Source of the DNA: Burkholderiaceae bacterium
Lineage (GTDB): Bacteria; Pseudomonadota; Gammaproteobacteria; Burkholderiales; Burkholderiaceae_C
DNA: 64,000 nt
NCBI GenBank assembly: GCA_030695205.1
Contig: JAUYTN010000042.1
Span: forward strand, 186,001-250,000
Direction of reading: 5' to 3'
Shown here: piece by piece, positions 35,620 through 44,613 of the stretch
Position numbering within the stretch: position 1 is the stretch's first letter
Layout of the letters: each line of letters opens with the position of its first letter
Position numbers and translations under genes: made by a program
Notes under the pieces: model-generated
Told to the model about the DNA's origin: nothing
Seen by the model: only the letters and a program-made list of their open reading frames with translations
The model's database searches: none

Positions 35620-36149
35620 CCCGTGAAGTGGCCGTATGCAACAACCAAAGGCGCTACCTGGCGATCGCCATCGGCAGCTGGGTTGCGTGGGCGGCAGCCG
35701 GATGCTCCAGCACGGCACCCGTCCTTCGCACGGACGATGGCACCGACGCCTGGTCGGGTCGGTTTCACCTGAAAACGCACACCGACCGGGCGCAAACCGT
35801 CGCAGCCATGTTCACCCTGGAGGGATCAGCCACACAGGGGCAACTGCTGCTGTCATCACCTCTAGGCACCACACTCGCCCAAGCCAGCTGGAGCCAAAAC
35901 CATGCCTGGCTCGTGGCCAACGACCAAACCACCCAATTTGCCGACATGGACGCATTGACCACGGCGCTGATGGGCAGTGCCATTCCGGTGTGGGCGCTGT
36001 TCGATTGGTTGAAGGGCAAGCACACTGTTGTGGAAGGCTGGGACGTGCGCTTGGACGACTGGGCGGCCGGGCGCATAGCGGCCACACGCACCCACCCGCT
36101 GCCTCTGGCTGACATACGCATCCTGATCGACCCACCCCAACAGCCATGA
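35616..36149 (+). CDS. lolB: Outer-membrane lipoprotein insertion protein LolB
   Basis: A 177-residue lipoprotein: signal peptide with lipobox WAAAGC (Cys29), then DAWSGRFHLKTHTDRAQTVA typical of LolB, with QLLLSSPLGTTLAQASW and the terminal IRILIDPP. LolB accepts lipoproteins from LolA and places them in the outer membrane. It is shorter than E. coli LolB but fits betaproteobacterial versions. It overlaps both neighbours by 4 nt. Confidence 0.88.
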   Translation: MTREVAVCNNQRRYLAIAIGSWVAWAAAGCSSTAPVLRTDDGTDAWSGRFHLKTHTDRAQTVAAMFTLEGSATQGQLLLSSPLGTTLAQASWSQNHAWLVANDQTTQFADMDALTTALMGSAIPVWALFDWLKGKHTVVEGWDVRLDDWAAGRIAATRTHPLPLADIRILIDPPQQP

Positions 36150-37012
36150 ACACCCTGCTGGACGTCCCTGCCCCTGCAAAAATCAACCTGTTTTTGCACG
36201 TAACCGGGCAGCGCCCCGACGGTTTGCACGATTTGCAAACTGTTTTTGTTCTGCTGGACTTGTCCGACAGTCTGGATTTTGAGTCCCGCACAACGCCTGC
36301 CATCACCCGGGAGGACGTCACCTCGTCGCTGACAGACGCCCCATTGCCAACCAACGACCTGTGCGTGAAGGCCGCCCGCCTGCTGCAACAGGCCACCGGG
36401 TACACGGGGGGCGCGCACATTCGCCTCACGAAGCGCATACCCAGCCAGGCGGGTCTGGGCGGGGGCTCTTCCGATGCCGCCAGTTGCCTGATCGCCCTCA
36501 ACAGGCTATGGGAAACAGACCTGGACCGAAGTGCCTTGCTGCAGCTTGCAGCCCAACTCGGCGCCGATGTGCCTTTTTTTGTGCACGGCGAGACCGCATG
36601 GGCGCAAGGCACGGGCAACCACCTGCAGTCCATCCGGTTACCCAGCCGCTGCTACCTGGTCGTCAAGCCAGCGGTCGGCCTGTCCACCCAGATGATTTTT
36701 CAACATCCAAATCTCAAGAGAGACACCCAACCTGCTACAATGCTGGGCTTCGCTGATCACTGTAAGTTGCATGCCGACCATTTGTTTGGCACCAACGACT
36801 TACAGCCAGTCGCATCGCTGCTGTGCCCCGACATCCAACAGAGCCTGACTCGCTTGGAATATGCAGGGTTGCAAGGACGCATGACTGGGTCAGGAAGCGC
36901 GGTGTTCGCACCGATCAATGCCTCGGACGCATTGCCCAGTTGGCCATCCGATTGGTTTCAATGCATCTGTCACAGCTTGGTCGAGCACCCGCTGAAAAAT
37001 TGGATGCGCTGA
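36146..37012 (+). CDS. ispE: 4-diphosphocytidyl-2-C-methyl-D-erythritol kinase IspE
   Basis: A 288-residue GHMP kinase of the MEP isoprenoid pathway. N-terminal VPAPAKINLFLHVTGQRPDG, ATP loop IPSQAGLGGGSSDAASCL near residue 96-113, and GRMTGSGSAVFA near 247 are all present. It ends 69 bp before tRNA-Gln; lolB-ispE-tRNA-Gln-prs order is conserved in the group. Confidence 0.94.
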   Translation: MNTLLDVPAPAKINLFLHVTGQRPDGLHDLQTVFVLLDLSDSLDFESRTTPAITREDVTSSLTDAPLPTNDLCVKAARLLQQATGYTGGAHIRLTKRIPSQAGLGGGSSDAASCLIALNRLWETDLDRSALLQLAAQLGADVPFFVHGETAWAQGTGNHLQSIRLPSRCYLVVKPAVGLSTQMIFQHPNLKRDTQPATMLGFADHCKLHADHLFGTNDLQPVASLLCPDIQQSLTRLEYAGLQGRMTGSGSAVFAPINASDALPSWPSDWFQCICHSLVEHPLKNWMR

Positions 37013-37081
37013 AAAATTCGCTTCATTTTTCGCTGATAATGCGAGGCTGTTTTCGGTGGTTGAGTCTTCAATCACCCGCGT

Positions 37082-37158
37082 AGGGGAGTCGCCAAGTTGG
37101 TAAAGGCACTGGATTTTGATTCCAGCATGCGAGGGTTCGAGTCCTTCCTCCCCTGCCA
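37082..37158 (+). tRNA. tRNA-Gln(TTG)
   Basis: A 77-nt cloverleaf with encoded CCA: acceptor AGGGGAG with CTCCCCT, anticodon loop TTTTGAT (TTG), T-arm GGTTCGAGTCC. It lies between ispE and prs. Confidence 0.95.
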
Positions 37159-37219
37159 AACCTCATTCAATGCAAGGCCTGAAATCCAACAGGTCGCTGC
37201 ACGCACAGCTGGAAAGCTC

Positions 37220-38194
37220 ATGCAAGTTCAATCCCCCGATTTCATGATTTTTACCGGCAATGCCAACCCGGTATTGGCAGCTGATATTGCCCAACACACG
37301 GGCACCACACTGGGCGCTGCCAATGTCGGGCGGTTTTCCGATGGGGAAGTCACCGTTGAAATCGCGCAAAACGTCCGGGCACGCGACGTATTTGTGATCC
37401 AGTCCACCTGCGCACCCACCAATGAGAACCTCATGGAGCTCATCATCATGGTGGACGCTCTCAAGCGCGCATCGGCCGAGCGAATTTCTGCGGTCATTCC
37501 CTACTTTGGGTATGCCCGCCAGGACCGCCGACCACGGTCAAGCCGCGTGCCCATCACCGCCAAGGTGGTGGCCAACATGCTGCAGGCCGTGGGTGTGTCT
37601 CGCGTGCTGACCATGGATTTGCACGCCGACCAGATTCAGGGCTTCTTCGACATTCCGGTGGACAACATATACGCGTCGCCAGTGTTGTTGGGCGACCTGC
37701 GCCAGAAAAACTACCCCGACCTGCTGGTGGTCTCGCCCGATGTGGGTGGCGTTGTGCGAGCACGCGCCCTGGCCAAGCAGCTGGACTGCGACATGGCCAT
37801 CATCGACAAGCGCCGCCCCCGGGCCAATGTGTCGGAAGTCATGCACGTCATTGGAGACATCGAAGGGCGCAACTGCGTCATCATGGACGACATGATTGAC
37901 ACCGCAGGCACGCTGGTTAAGGCAGCCGAAGTCCTCAAGGAGCGCGGCGCCAAACATGTCTATGCCTACTGCACCCACGCCATCTTCTCTGGACCAGCCA
38001 TCGAGCGCATCTCCAAGGGCTCAGCCCTTGACGAGGTGGTGGTGACCAACACGATTCCCTTGAGTCAATCGGCGCAAGCCTGTCAAAAAATCCGCCAACT
38101 CTCGGTGGCACCGCTGATGGCTGAAACCATCTCGCGCATTGCCTCCGGTGAGTCGGTCATGAGTCTGTTTGCCGACCAGGAGAACCTCTTCTGA
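37220..38194 (+). CDS. prs: Ribose-phosphate pyrophosphokinase (PRPP synthetase)
   Basis: A 324-residue cytosolic enzyme making PRPP from ribose 5-phosphate and ATP. Diagnostic segments: [12 protein letters not shown] near 38, [20 protein letters not shown] near 96-115, [20 protein letters not shown], the PRPP loop [17 protein letters not shown] near 222. The start follows GGAAAG by 6 nt and gives the normal N-terminus; the frame continuing upstream covers the tRNA. Confidence 0.95.
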   Translation: MQVQSPDFMIFTGNANPVLAADIAQHTGTTLGAANVGRFSDGEVTVEIAQNVRARDVFVIQSTCAPTNENLMELIIMVDALKRASAERISAVIPYFGYARQDRRPRSSRVPITAKVVANMLQAVGVSRVLTMDLHADQIQGFFDIPVDNIYASPVLLGDLRQKNYPDLLVVSPDVGGVVRARALAKQLDCDMAIIDKRRPRANVSEVMHVIGDIEGRNCVIMDDMIDTAGTLVKAAEVLKERGAKHVYAYCTHAIFSGPAIERISKGSALDEVVVTNTIPLSQSAQACQKIRQLSVAPLMAETISRIASGESVMSLFADQENLF

Positions 38195-38235
38195 AGCGAC
38201 ACCTCTCGGTGTCGGTCGAGCAAGCAACACTGCAG

Positions 38236-38290
38236 ACAACCGCACGGCCAGGCCTGTTGAATTCGGGTCGGTCAGCTGCGGTTGTTTTTT
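38236..38290 (+). terminator. Terminator or attenuator between prs and rplY
   Basis: ACAACCGCA (38236-38244) pairs with TGCGGTTGT (38277-38285) over a 32-nt loop, followed by a T-run. It ends prs mRNA or controls read-through into rplY. Confidence 0.7.
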
Positions 38291-38339
38291 GTAACCGAGG
38301 CGCTCTGGTCGCGGAGTCGTCCTCACCAGGAGTATCACT

Positions 38340-38966
38340 ATGATGAAATTTGTCGCTTTCGAGCGCAGCAAGCAGGGCACGGGTGCGAGCCGCCGTCTCC
38401 GCAACACCGGCCGCACGCCCGGAATCGTGTTCGGTGGGTCGACTGACCCCGTTCAGATTGAGCTGGACCACAACGCGTTGTGGCACGCCCTCAAGAAAGA
38501 AACCTTCCACGCCTCCATTCTGGAAATGGAACTGGCTGGCAAAACCGAGCAGGTGCTGTTGCGCGACGTGCAATACCACCCCTTCAAGCAGCTGGTGCTG
38601 CACGTTGACCTGCAGCGCGTGGATGCACGCACCCGTTTGCACAAGAAAGTGCCGTTGCACTTCGTGAACGCTGACCAGTCGCCCGCTGTCAAGGAAGACA
38701 AGTGCCTGGTCAATACACCCATGACTGTGATCGAAATCGAATGCCTGGCCACCGCCCTGCCCGAGTTCATCACTGTTGATCTGGCCAACATGACCAAAGG
38801 GTCCTCCATCCACGTCAAAGACCTGGTGCTGCCCGTCGGCATCAAAGTGGTGACACATGGTCGCCCCAACCAGACCGTTGTCAGCATGGTGGAGCCCGAG
38901 CCAGAGGTGATCGCCGCACCAGTGGCCAAAGTGGACGACAAGAAAAAGGGCAAGGGCAAGAAGTAA
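38340..38966 (+). CDS. rplY: 50S ribosomal protein L25 (Ctc/TL5 type)
   Basis: A 208-residue long-form L25 that binds 5S rRNA: N-terminal domain with [19 protein letters not shown] and [20 protein letters not shown], a C-terminal beta domain, and a Lys/Gly tail ([10 protein letters not shown]). GGAG lies 7 nt before the first of two adjacent ATG codons. It precedes pth, as is usual. Confidence 0.95.
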   Translation: MMKFVAFERSKQGTGASRRLRNTGRTPGIVFGGSTDPVQIELDHNALWHALKKETFHASILEMELAGKTEQVLLRDVQYHPFKQLVLHVDLQRVDARTRLHKKVPLHFVNADQSPAVKEDKCLVNTPMTVIEIECLATALPEFITVDLANMTKGSSIHVKDLVLPVGIKVVTHGRPNQTVVSMVEPEPEVIAAPVAKVDDKKKGKGKK

Positions 38967-39017
38967 TTGCCCTGCAGTCGGTCGGCATCGCGCCGCCGAC
39001 TGGCCGTCTGCACCTTC

Positions 39018-39043
39018 AAAGGCCCGCCAGCGCGGGCCTTTTT
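39018..39043 (+). terminator. Terminator after rplY
   Basis: AAAGGCCCGC, loop CAG, then GCGGGCCTTT and T. It ends 17 nt before the pth start, so pth expression would depend on read-through or a promoter nearby. Confidence 0.8.
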
Positions 39044-39059
39044 CTTGGGGACTCCTTCA

Positions 39060-39692
39060 ATGATCAAACTGCTGGTGGGCCTGGGCAACCCAGGGCCCGA
39101 CTACGAAGCTACCCGCCACAACGCGGGTTTCTGGTGGATAGACGCACTCGCAGCCCAACTGGGCACTCAGTTGGTGATCGAGCGCGCCTACTTCGGGCGC
39201 GTGGCCCGCACCATGCTGGACGGGCAGACCGTGTGGCTGCTGCAGCCGCAAACTTTCATGAACAAATCCGGCCAATCCGTGGCTGCGCTGGCGCGGTTCT
39301 ACAAAATCGACGCGGCTGAGATTCTGGTGATCCATGACGAGCTGGACCTGCCGCCAGGTGAATGCAAGCTGAAACAGGGTGGCAGCCACGCTGGACACAA
39401 TGGCCTGCGGGACATCCACGGCCAACTGGGCACCGCCGACTACTGGCGCTTGCGGCTGGGTATTGGCCACCCTGGGCACAAGGCAGAGGTGGTGAACTGG
39501 GTCCTGAAAAAACCCAGCGCCGATGACCGAGCGGCCATAGACACCGCCATTGAGCGCAGCCTCAAGGCTGTGGTCGATCTGGTGCATGGCCGCATGGACA
39601 GAGCCACGGCACACATCCACACCAGCAAGCCGCCACGCCCCAAACCCGAGCGAAAAGAACCCGCCAGCCCACCTCAGCCAGGGTCATCCTGA
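39060..39692 (+). CDS. pth: Peptidyl-tRNA hydrolase
   Basis: A 210-residue enzyme recycling peptidyl-t[23 protein letters not shown] includes Asn and the catalytic His near residue 20; [32 protein letters not shown] and GHNGLRDI follow. The last 25 residues are Pro/Lys-rich and extend beyond the core family. The start follows the rplY terminator closely with only a weak ribosome binding site. Confidence 0.95.
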   Translation: MIKLLVGLGNPGPDYEATRHNAGFWWIDALAAQLGTQLVIERAYFGRVARTMLDGQTVWLLQPQTFMNKSGQSVAALARFYKIDAAEILVIHDELDLPPGECKLKQGGSHAGHNGLRDIHGQLGTADYWRLRLGIGHPGHKAEVVNWVLKKPSADDRAAIDTAIERSLKAVVDLVHGRMDRATAHIHTSKPPRPKPERKEPASPPQPGSS

Positions 39693-39791
39693 CGCCAGAT
39701 CACATTGGCGCCCGCACCACACCCAAGCATCTCGGCGGCAAACACCTCCAGGGGAGCGTTGGCCACACGACCCACCGTGCCCCCCACACAT

Positions 39792-40067
39792 TCACACCAA
39801 TGGTTTGGCGAGGGCCGTACCAGTCCCCTGCAGGCGCTGAAACTTTTGCCACAAGGTCTCACGGCTTTCGACGTGGTCCGGATGGACGGGAATGCAGCTG
39901 ACAGGGCACACCTGCATGCACTGGGGCTCGTCGAAATGGCCCACGCACTCAGTGCATTTGGCAGGATCGATCTCGTAGATCTCCTGCCCCATGTAAATGG
40001 CCTGGTTGGGACACTCGGGCTCACACACGTCACAGTTGATGCATTCGGTGGTGATCATCAAAGCCAT
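39792..40067 (-). CDS. YfhL-family 2[4Fe-4S] ferredoxin
   Basis: A 91-residue ferredoxin. First cluster CINCDVCEPECP, second CTECVGHFDEPQCMQVCP: the insertion between the second and third Cys of cluster two is typical of YfhL/Alvin ferredoxins. It would act as a low-potential electron carrier. It is encoded 11 bp after coaD on the same strand. Confidence 0.92.
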   Translation of the reverse strand: MALMITTECINCDVCEPECPNQAIYMGQEIYEIDPAKCTECVGHFDEPQCMQVCPVSCIPVHPDHVESRETLWQKFQRLQGTGTALAKPLV

Positions 40068-40078
40068 GCACCCGCTCC

Positions 40079-40561
40079 TCAGGCCTGAAGAACAGGCTGC
40101 AGCGCACTGGCCACCACCGGGCTGACCATGGCGGACACATTGCCACCGAGCTGCGCAATTTCACGCACAAGGGTGCTGGAGATGCATTGCAAATCGGGTT
40201 GCGGCAACAGTAGCACCGTGTCCACTGCGGGGTTGAGCTTGCGGTTCATGGCGGCCATCTGGGACTCATAGTCAAAGTCTGTCAGGTTTCGGATACCTCT
40301 GACCACCGCGCATGCACCCTGCTCGCGACATACATCCATGATGAGGCCGTCAAATGGGATGACGCGCACACCGGGTTGATCGGCCAGCGCGGCCTGCACC
40401 AAGGCCATGCGCTCACCCAGGGAGAAGCGCGTTTTTTTGTGGTGGGCCACGGCCACAGCCATGATGAGTTCGTCAAACAGGCCCGCTGCCCGCCGGGCCA
40501 CGTCTTCGTGGCCCAGGGTGATGGGGTCGAATGTGCCGCTGTACACCGCAATGCGCTTCAT
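40079..40561 (-). CDS. coaD: Phosphopantetheine adenylyltransferase CoaD
   Basis: A 160-residue enzyme of coenzyme A synthesis. AVYSGTFDPITLGHEDVARR (T/HxGH nucleotidyl transferase motif), VVRGIRNLTDFDYESQMA and the ISSTLVREIA motif are all in place. The ATG at 40561 gives the normal N-terminus; the longer frame overlaps rsmD. It follows rsmD, the common pairing. Confidence 0.95.
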   Translation of the reverse strand: MKRIAVYSGTFDPITLGHEDVARRAAGLFDELIMAVAVAHHKKTRFSLGERMALVQAALADQPGVRVIPFDGLIMDVCREQGACAVVRGIRNLTDFDYESQMAAMNRKLNPAVDTVLLLPQPDLQCISSTLVREIAQLGGNVSAMVSPVVASALQPVLQA

Positions 40562-40628
40562 GGGAATCAATCTGTGGACGTCAAAGCGCCAATTATCGGC
40601 GCCAACAATGCCCCGCCCTGCCAAAGGG

Positions 40629-40679
40629 CCGGACACAGCTCCGGATGCGCCGGACACAGCTCCGGATGCGCCGGACACC
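40629..40679. repeat. 21-bp tandem repeat between rsmD and coaD
   Basis: Two full copies and 8 bases of a third copy of CCGGACACAGCTCCGGATGC plus G. The unit contains CCGGA and TCCGG, so each copy can form a small hairpin. It fills part of the 134-bp gap between the two genes. Confidence 0.8.
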
Positions 40680-40695
40680 AGCACCCAGGCGGCGG

Positions 40696-41463
40696 CTATT
40701 GGGCGGCGACGGTCGCCACCGGCATGGCGGCTGTTTCGGCGGGCAGCGGCTGCAGCAGGCTGTGGTGCACCTCCCCTGCGCGGCCACGGCGCACCGCGCG
40801 CCAACCCAGCGGGGCCAACTCGGCATCGGACCAGGCGCGTGGCGATTCCAGGTACACCACCCCTGTCGGGCCCACGGCCCGAGCGGCGGCCTGCAGCGCC
40901 TGCTCGAACACGCGCTCGTTGTCCCCATCCAGAAAGGGCGGGTCCAGAAACACCACATCCCATCCACCACCGGCCAGGCGACCCAGCGCCACCAGCGCAT
41001 CGGTGCATTCCACCTTGACCTGGGTGGCCTGGAGCTGGGCTATGGTGCGGCGCAAGGGCGCGACCAGTGCAGGGTTGCGCTCCAGCAAGACCACCTCCGC
41101 CGCGCCGCGCGATGCCGCCTCCAGACCCAATGCGCCGGTGCCTGCAAAGGCATCCACGCAGCGCCAACCGCTCAAATCCTGCCCCAACCAATTGAAGAGG
41201 GTTTCGCGCACGCGGCTGGGGGTAGGTCGCAGGCCGCGGGCAGACAGCACCGTGAGCGGCGTTCGCTTCCATTGGCCGCCCAGAATGCGCACCACCTGTG
41301 GTGCCTGTTCATGCCCACCCCGCACAGACGGATGTGGCGGTGCAGGCCGCTTGGCCGACGAGGCAGGTGCCCGCGCAGGCGCAAGGTCCGCGGCGAGGTT
41401 GCGCGGGCCCGGTGGGCGTGATGGATGGGGGGTGCGCAACGGGCGCTGGGGAGAAGGCTTCAT
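40696..41463 (-). CDS. rsmD: 16S rRNA (guanine966-N2)-methyltransferase RsmD
   Basis: A 255-residue SAM-dependent methyltransferase. VRILGGQWKRTPLTVL (near 58), RPTPSRVRETLFNWLG, SAM site DAFAGTGALGLEAASRGA and catalytic FLDPPFLDGD are visible. The N-terminal 55 residues are Pro/Arg-rich and not part of the core enzyme, so the true start may be further in. It lies 9 bp behind the M16 peptidase gene. Confidence 0.92.
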   Translation of the reverse strand: MKPSPQRPLRTPHPSRPPGPRNLAADLAPARAPASSAKRPAPPHPSVRGGHEQAPQVVRILGGQWKRTPLTVLSARGLRPTPSRVRETLFNWLGQDLSGWRCVDAFAGTGALGLEAASRGAAEVVLLERNPALVAPLRRTIAQLQATQVKVECTDALVALGRLAGGGWDVVFLDPPFLDGDNERVFEQALQAAARAVGPTGVVYLESPRAWSDAELAPLGWRAVRRGRAGEVHHSLLQPLPAETAAMPVATVAAQ

Positions 41464-41472
41464 GCCCAGAGC

Positions 41473-42855
41473 TTACCCGCCAGGCCCACCCACTGTGACC
41501 GACACCATGCGCTGCGGCTGCAACACGCGGGCAAAGGCCCGGCGAATATCGGCAGCGGTGACGCGCGCTATGGACTCGGTCCAGGTATCGAGGTAGTTGG
41601 TGGGCAGGCTGTGCCACTGGATGTTGGCCACGTTGTCCAACAGCTTGCGGTTGGTGTCGATGCGCAGGGCGAAGCCATTGGCCATGAAGGTTTTGGCCGC
41701 CGCCAATTCGGCCTCGGTCGGCCCTTCCTGCACAAAGCGGTTCACCACCGCCCGCACCAGCTCAAGGGCCTGCTCGGCCTGATCAGGCCGGGTTTGCAAG
41801 CCCACCTGAAAGGCGCCGGCGTGCAGGCCTGGTGCGAAGTAGCTGTACACCCCGTAGCTCAGCCCACGGCGCTCGCGCACCTCGGTGGTCAGGCGCGACA
41901 CAAAGCCACCACCGCCCAACACATAGTTGCCCAGCACCAACGCGAAGTAGTCGGGATCGTTGCGGGCGTGGCCCGGTTGGCCCAGCAGCACATGGGCCTG
42001 TGCGGTGTCCAGCGCCACATGGACCCGGCTGCCCTGCTGCAGGGGCTGCACCTCGGGCACCGTGGGCAGCTGGGGGCATGCCCCACCCCTGGCCTGTACC
42101 AGCGGGGCCAGCAACTGGGTCACCGCTGCCAGGGCCTGGACACGGTCCAGATCGCCCACCAGGGTCACCCGCGCCCGGCACGGCACCACCGTTCGCGCCC
42201 AGTGGGCGCGCATGTCTGCCAGCCCAATGCGCGCCAGGGTTTCGGGTGTGGTTTCGAAGCCGTAGGGATGATCCCGATACACGGCAGCGGCAAAACGGCG
42301 CTGGGCCAAAGTTGCGGGCTGGGTGCTGGCACTGCGCCATGCGGCCGACAGACGCTCGCGCTCGCGGGCCCACACCGCTTGAGCCTGGTCGCTGTCCCAA
42401 TCGGGGTGGGCGAGTTGTTGGCCCGCCAGATCGAGGGCTGCAGGCAACACGTCGGGTGCGGTCAGGGAGCGCAAGGTGGCGCTGAAGGGGTCCATCGCTG
42501 CCGACACACTCCACTGGGCACCCAGGTCCATCCAGCGCTCGGTCAACTGGTTTTCGTCCAGCACCGCGCCTGGGGCTGGTGCCGACCCACTGCCTGTGTC
42601 GGCAGCGGGGCTTGGCAACCGAAGCCCACGCTGGCTCATCAGGGCCGTCGCCGCTGCCAGACCCGCCTGCTCGATCGGGTCACGGCGAGCGCCTCCGTCA
42701 AAGTCCAGGCGAATGTCCACCATGGGAATGCCTGGGCTGCGCACCAGTGCCACCTGGGCACCGCTGGCATCTTGCCAGCGTTCGATGGCAGGTGCCGCCC
42801 AAACCGTTTGGGTAGAAAATAATATACAAAAAAGTGCTTTTGCGCTTGTATTCAT
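41473..42855 (-). CDS. M16-family peptidase-like protein, non-catalytic partner
   Basis: A 460-residue periplasmic protein with a signal peptide (SAKALFCILFSTQTVWAAP). It has the M16 fold (LDFDGGARRDPIEQAGLAA; GGGGFVSRLTTEVRERRGLS) but lacks the HxxEH zinc motif, so it is the partner subunit of the catalytic M16 peptidase encoded upstream. The ATG at 42855 is preferred; an in-frame GTG at 42891 adds 12 residues from an AT-rich repeat and lacks a good ribosome binding site. Confidence 0.85.
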   Translation of the reverse strand: MNTSAKALFCILFSTQTVWAAPAIERWQDASGAQVALVRSPGIPMVDIRLDFDGGARRDPIEQAGLAAATALMSQRGLRLPSPAADTGSGSAPAPGAVLDENQLTERWMDLGAQWSVSAAMDPFSATLRSLTAPDVLPAALDLAGQQLAHPDWDSDQAQAVWARERERLSAAWRSASTQPATLAQRRFAAAVYRDHPYGFETTPETLARIGLADMRAHWARTVVPCRARVTLVGDLDRVQALAAVTQLLAPLVQARGGACPQLPTVPEVQPLQQGSRVHVALDTAQAHVLLGQPGHARNDPDYFALVLGNYVLGGGGFVSRLTTEVRERRGLSYGVYSYFAPGLHAGAFQVGLQTRPDQAEQALELVRAVVNRFVQEGPTEAELAAAKTFMANGFALRIDTNRKLLDNVANIQWHSLPTNYLDTWTESIARVTAADIRRAFARVLQPQRMVSVTVGGPGG

Positions 42856-42872
42856 TGGATAGTTAGCTATGC
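42820..42872. repeat. AT-rich repeat, copy D, overlapping the start of the M16 gene
   Basis: AAAAAAGTGCTTTTGCGCTT, then TATTCATTGGATAGTTAGCTAT. It shows the same GCTT...AGCTAT skeleton as copies A and B. It covers the start codon and the first part of the signal-peptide coding sequence of the M16 gene. Confidence 0.45.
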
Positions 42873-42931
42873 TTAATAAATTGCTGTACACCCATCAAAA
42901 CACCGTGGACGGAGGCCAACGCTGCTCCCGG

Positions 42932-44584
42932 TCAGTGCCGCCTCTGCGTGGGTGGGGTGGCCACCGCACCGGCACTGGCCGCTGCGCGGCGGCGCTGGGC
43001 CAGTGCTTCGGCATCGGGCACCAACACCGCCGATGTGAGCTGGTCGCTGGCAACATACCGCTGCGCCACCGCCTGTACCTGCTCGGGCGTGACCCGGCGC
43101 AAACTGGCCAGCAAACGGTCTGAGGCATCCACCGGCCAACCCACCACCCAGTTGGATCCCAACTCCCGCGCCTGAGCGAACAGAGCGTCGCGCTTGTACA
43201 CCTGCGAGGCACGCCACTGGTTTTTGACGCGCTGTAACTCGGCCTCACTCACCCCATCACGGGCGACGCGTGCCACCTCGGCCCTGAGGGCTTGGGCCAA
43301 GACATCCGCATCGCGTCCACTGGCTGGCGTGCCGTCCAAGTAGAACTGGGCGGGCCCACGGCCGCTTCCGCTGTAGCCAGCACCGGCCGAATCGGCTAGG
43401 CGCTGCCCGGCGGGGTGCTGCACCAGCGCCCGGCCCAGCCGGGCACCTTCGTAGCCGTCCAGCACCGCTGCCAGCATGACAAGTGCCAGGGCATCGCGGC
43501 TGTTGGGGTCTGCGGCATCGGGATCGGTCAGCCGGGGCGCGTGCAAGGCCATGGCCACGTAGGCCTGCTCGGCAGGCAGTTTGAGCGACAGGCGGCGTTC
43601 GCCCAGCTGCGCAGGCTCCGTCTGTGGCTTGCGCTCAGGCAGCGCGGCAGCAGGTATGGGGCCGTAGTGTGTCTGGGCCCAGGCCAGCACCTGGGCCGGG
43701 TCCACATCGCCCGCCACCACCACGGCCGCATTGTTGGGGCGGTACCACAGGCGCTGGAAGCTGCGCACATCGTCGGGCTTCAGGGCATCCAGGTCGGCGG
43801 CCCAGCCAATGATGGGTCGGCGGTAAGGGTGGGCCATCCAGGCAGCCGCGCCCAGCGCCTCAAACAGCACGGCGCGCGGCTGGTCGTCCACCCGCTGGCG
43901 TCGCTCTTCTTTGACAACCTCCAGTTCAAGCCGGAACTCTTCGTCACTCCAGCGGTTGTTGGCCAGGCGGTCGGCTTCCAGCCGCATGAGGTCTTCCAGG
44001 TGGTGCGCAGGCAGTTGCACATGGAAGGCGGTGGCGTCGCGGCTGGTGAAGGCGTTCTCCCGCCCACCCAGGGCCGCGATGCGCCGCGAATAGTCGCCTG
44101 GCTGCAGCGTGGCCGTGCCTTTGAACATCATGTGTTCCAGCACATGGGCCACGCCGCTGGTGCCGTCGGTTTCGTCCATCGACCCTACCCGAAGCCACAG
44201 CATGTGCACCGCCGTGGGCGCCCTTCGGTCGGGCTGCACCATCAGCTCCAGCCCATTGGCCAAGGTGGTGCGGTACACCGGGCCCACCCGGGTGTAGCCC
44301 GCCACCTCGGGGAACACGTCTGACGGCCCCGATGCCACCGTGAGCGATGCCGCCCCTCTGGCAGGCCCAGGCTGCTCGCGGGCATGGCCAGTCTGCAGCG
44401 CGGCGACCAATGGCACTGACAGCAGCAGCGGCACCACCCAGCGCCCTGACCGGGCCACCGCCCTCAGACCTCTCCACAGCCTCGGCACAAGCCATGGATC
44501 GGCAGAAGCGGCAAGCGCCACACGGGAGATGGCGGCTGGGTGGCGGGTGGTGGAAGGGGTACAAAGGAGAGGGCGTGGTTTCAT
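42932..44584 (-). CDS. M16-family zinc metallopeptidase (catalytic subunit)
   Basis: A 550-residue exported peptidase. After a long N-terminal region with a hydrophobic segment (VVPLLLSVPLVAALQTG), the inverted zinc motif HVLEH occurs in GVAHVLEHMMFKG, with the downstream Glu in ELEVVKEERRQRVDD. The second M16 half is present to residue 540. It acts with the non-catalytic partner encoded 76 bp downstream. The ATG at 44584 is chosen over one at 44623 because the latter overlaps the divergent ftsY start. Confidence 0.88.
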   Translation of the reverse strand: MKPRPLLCTPSTTRHPAAISRVALAASADPWLVPRLWRGLRAVARSGRWVVPLLLSVPLVAALQTGHAREQPGPARGAASLTVASGPSDVFPEVAGYTRVGPVYRTTLANGLELMVQPDRRAPTAVHMLWLRVGSMDETDGTSGVAHVLEHMMFKGTATLQPGDYSRRIAALGGRENAFTSRDATAFHVQLPAHHLEDLMRLEADRLANNRWSDEEFRLELEVVKEERRQRVDDQPRAVLFEALGAAAWMAHPYRRPIIGWAADLDALKPDDVRSFQRLWYRPNNAAVVVAGDVDPAQVLAWAQTHYGPIPAAALPERKPQTEPAQLGERRLSLKLPAEQAYVAMALHAPRLTDPDAADPNSRDALALVMLAAVLDGYEGARLGRALVQHPAGQRLADSAGAGYSGSGRGPAQFYLDGTPASGRDADVLAQALRAEVARVARDGVSEAELQRVKNQWRASQVYKRDALFAQARELGSNWVVGWPVDASDRLLASLRRVTPEQVQAVAQRYVASDQLTSAVLVPDAEALAQRRRAAASAGAVATPPTQRRH

Positions 44585-44613
44585 AGAATGCACCTGACTC
44601 CAGAAAGACCGGA

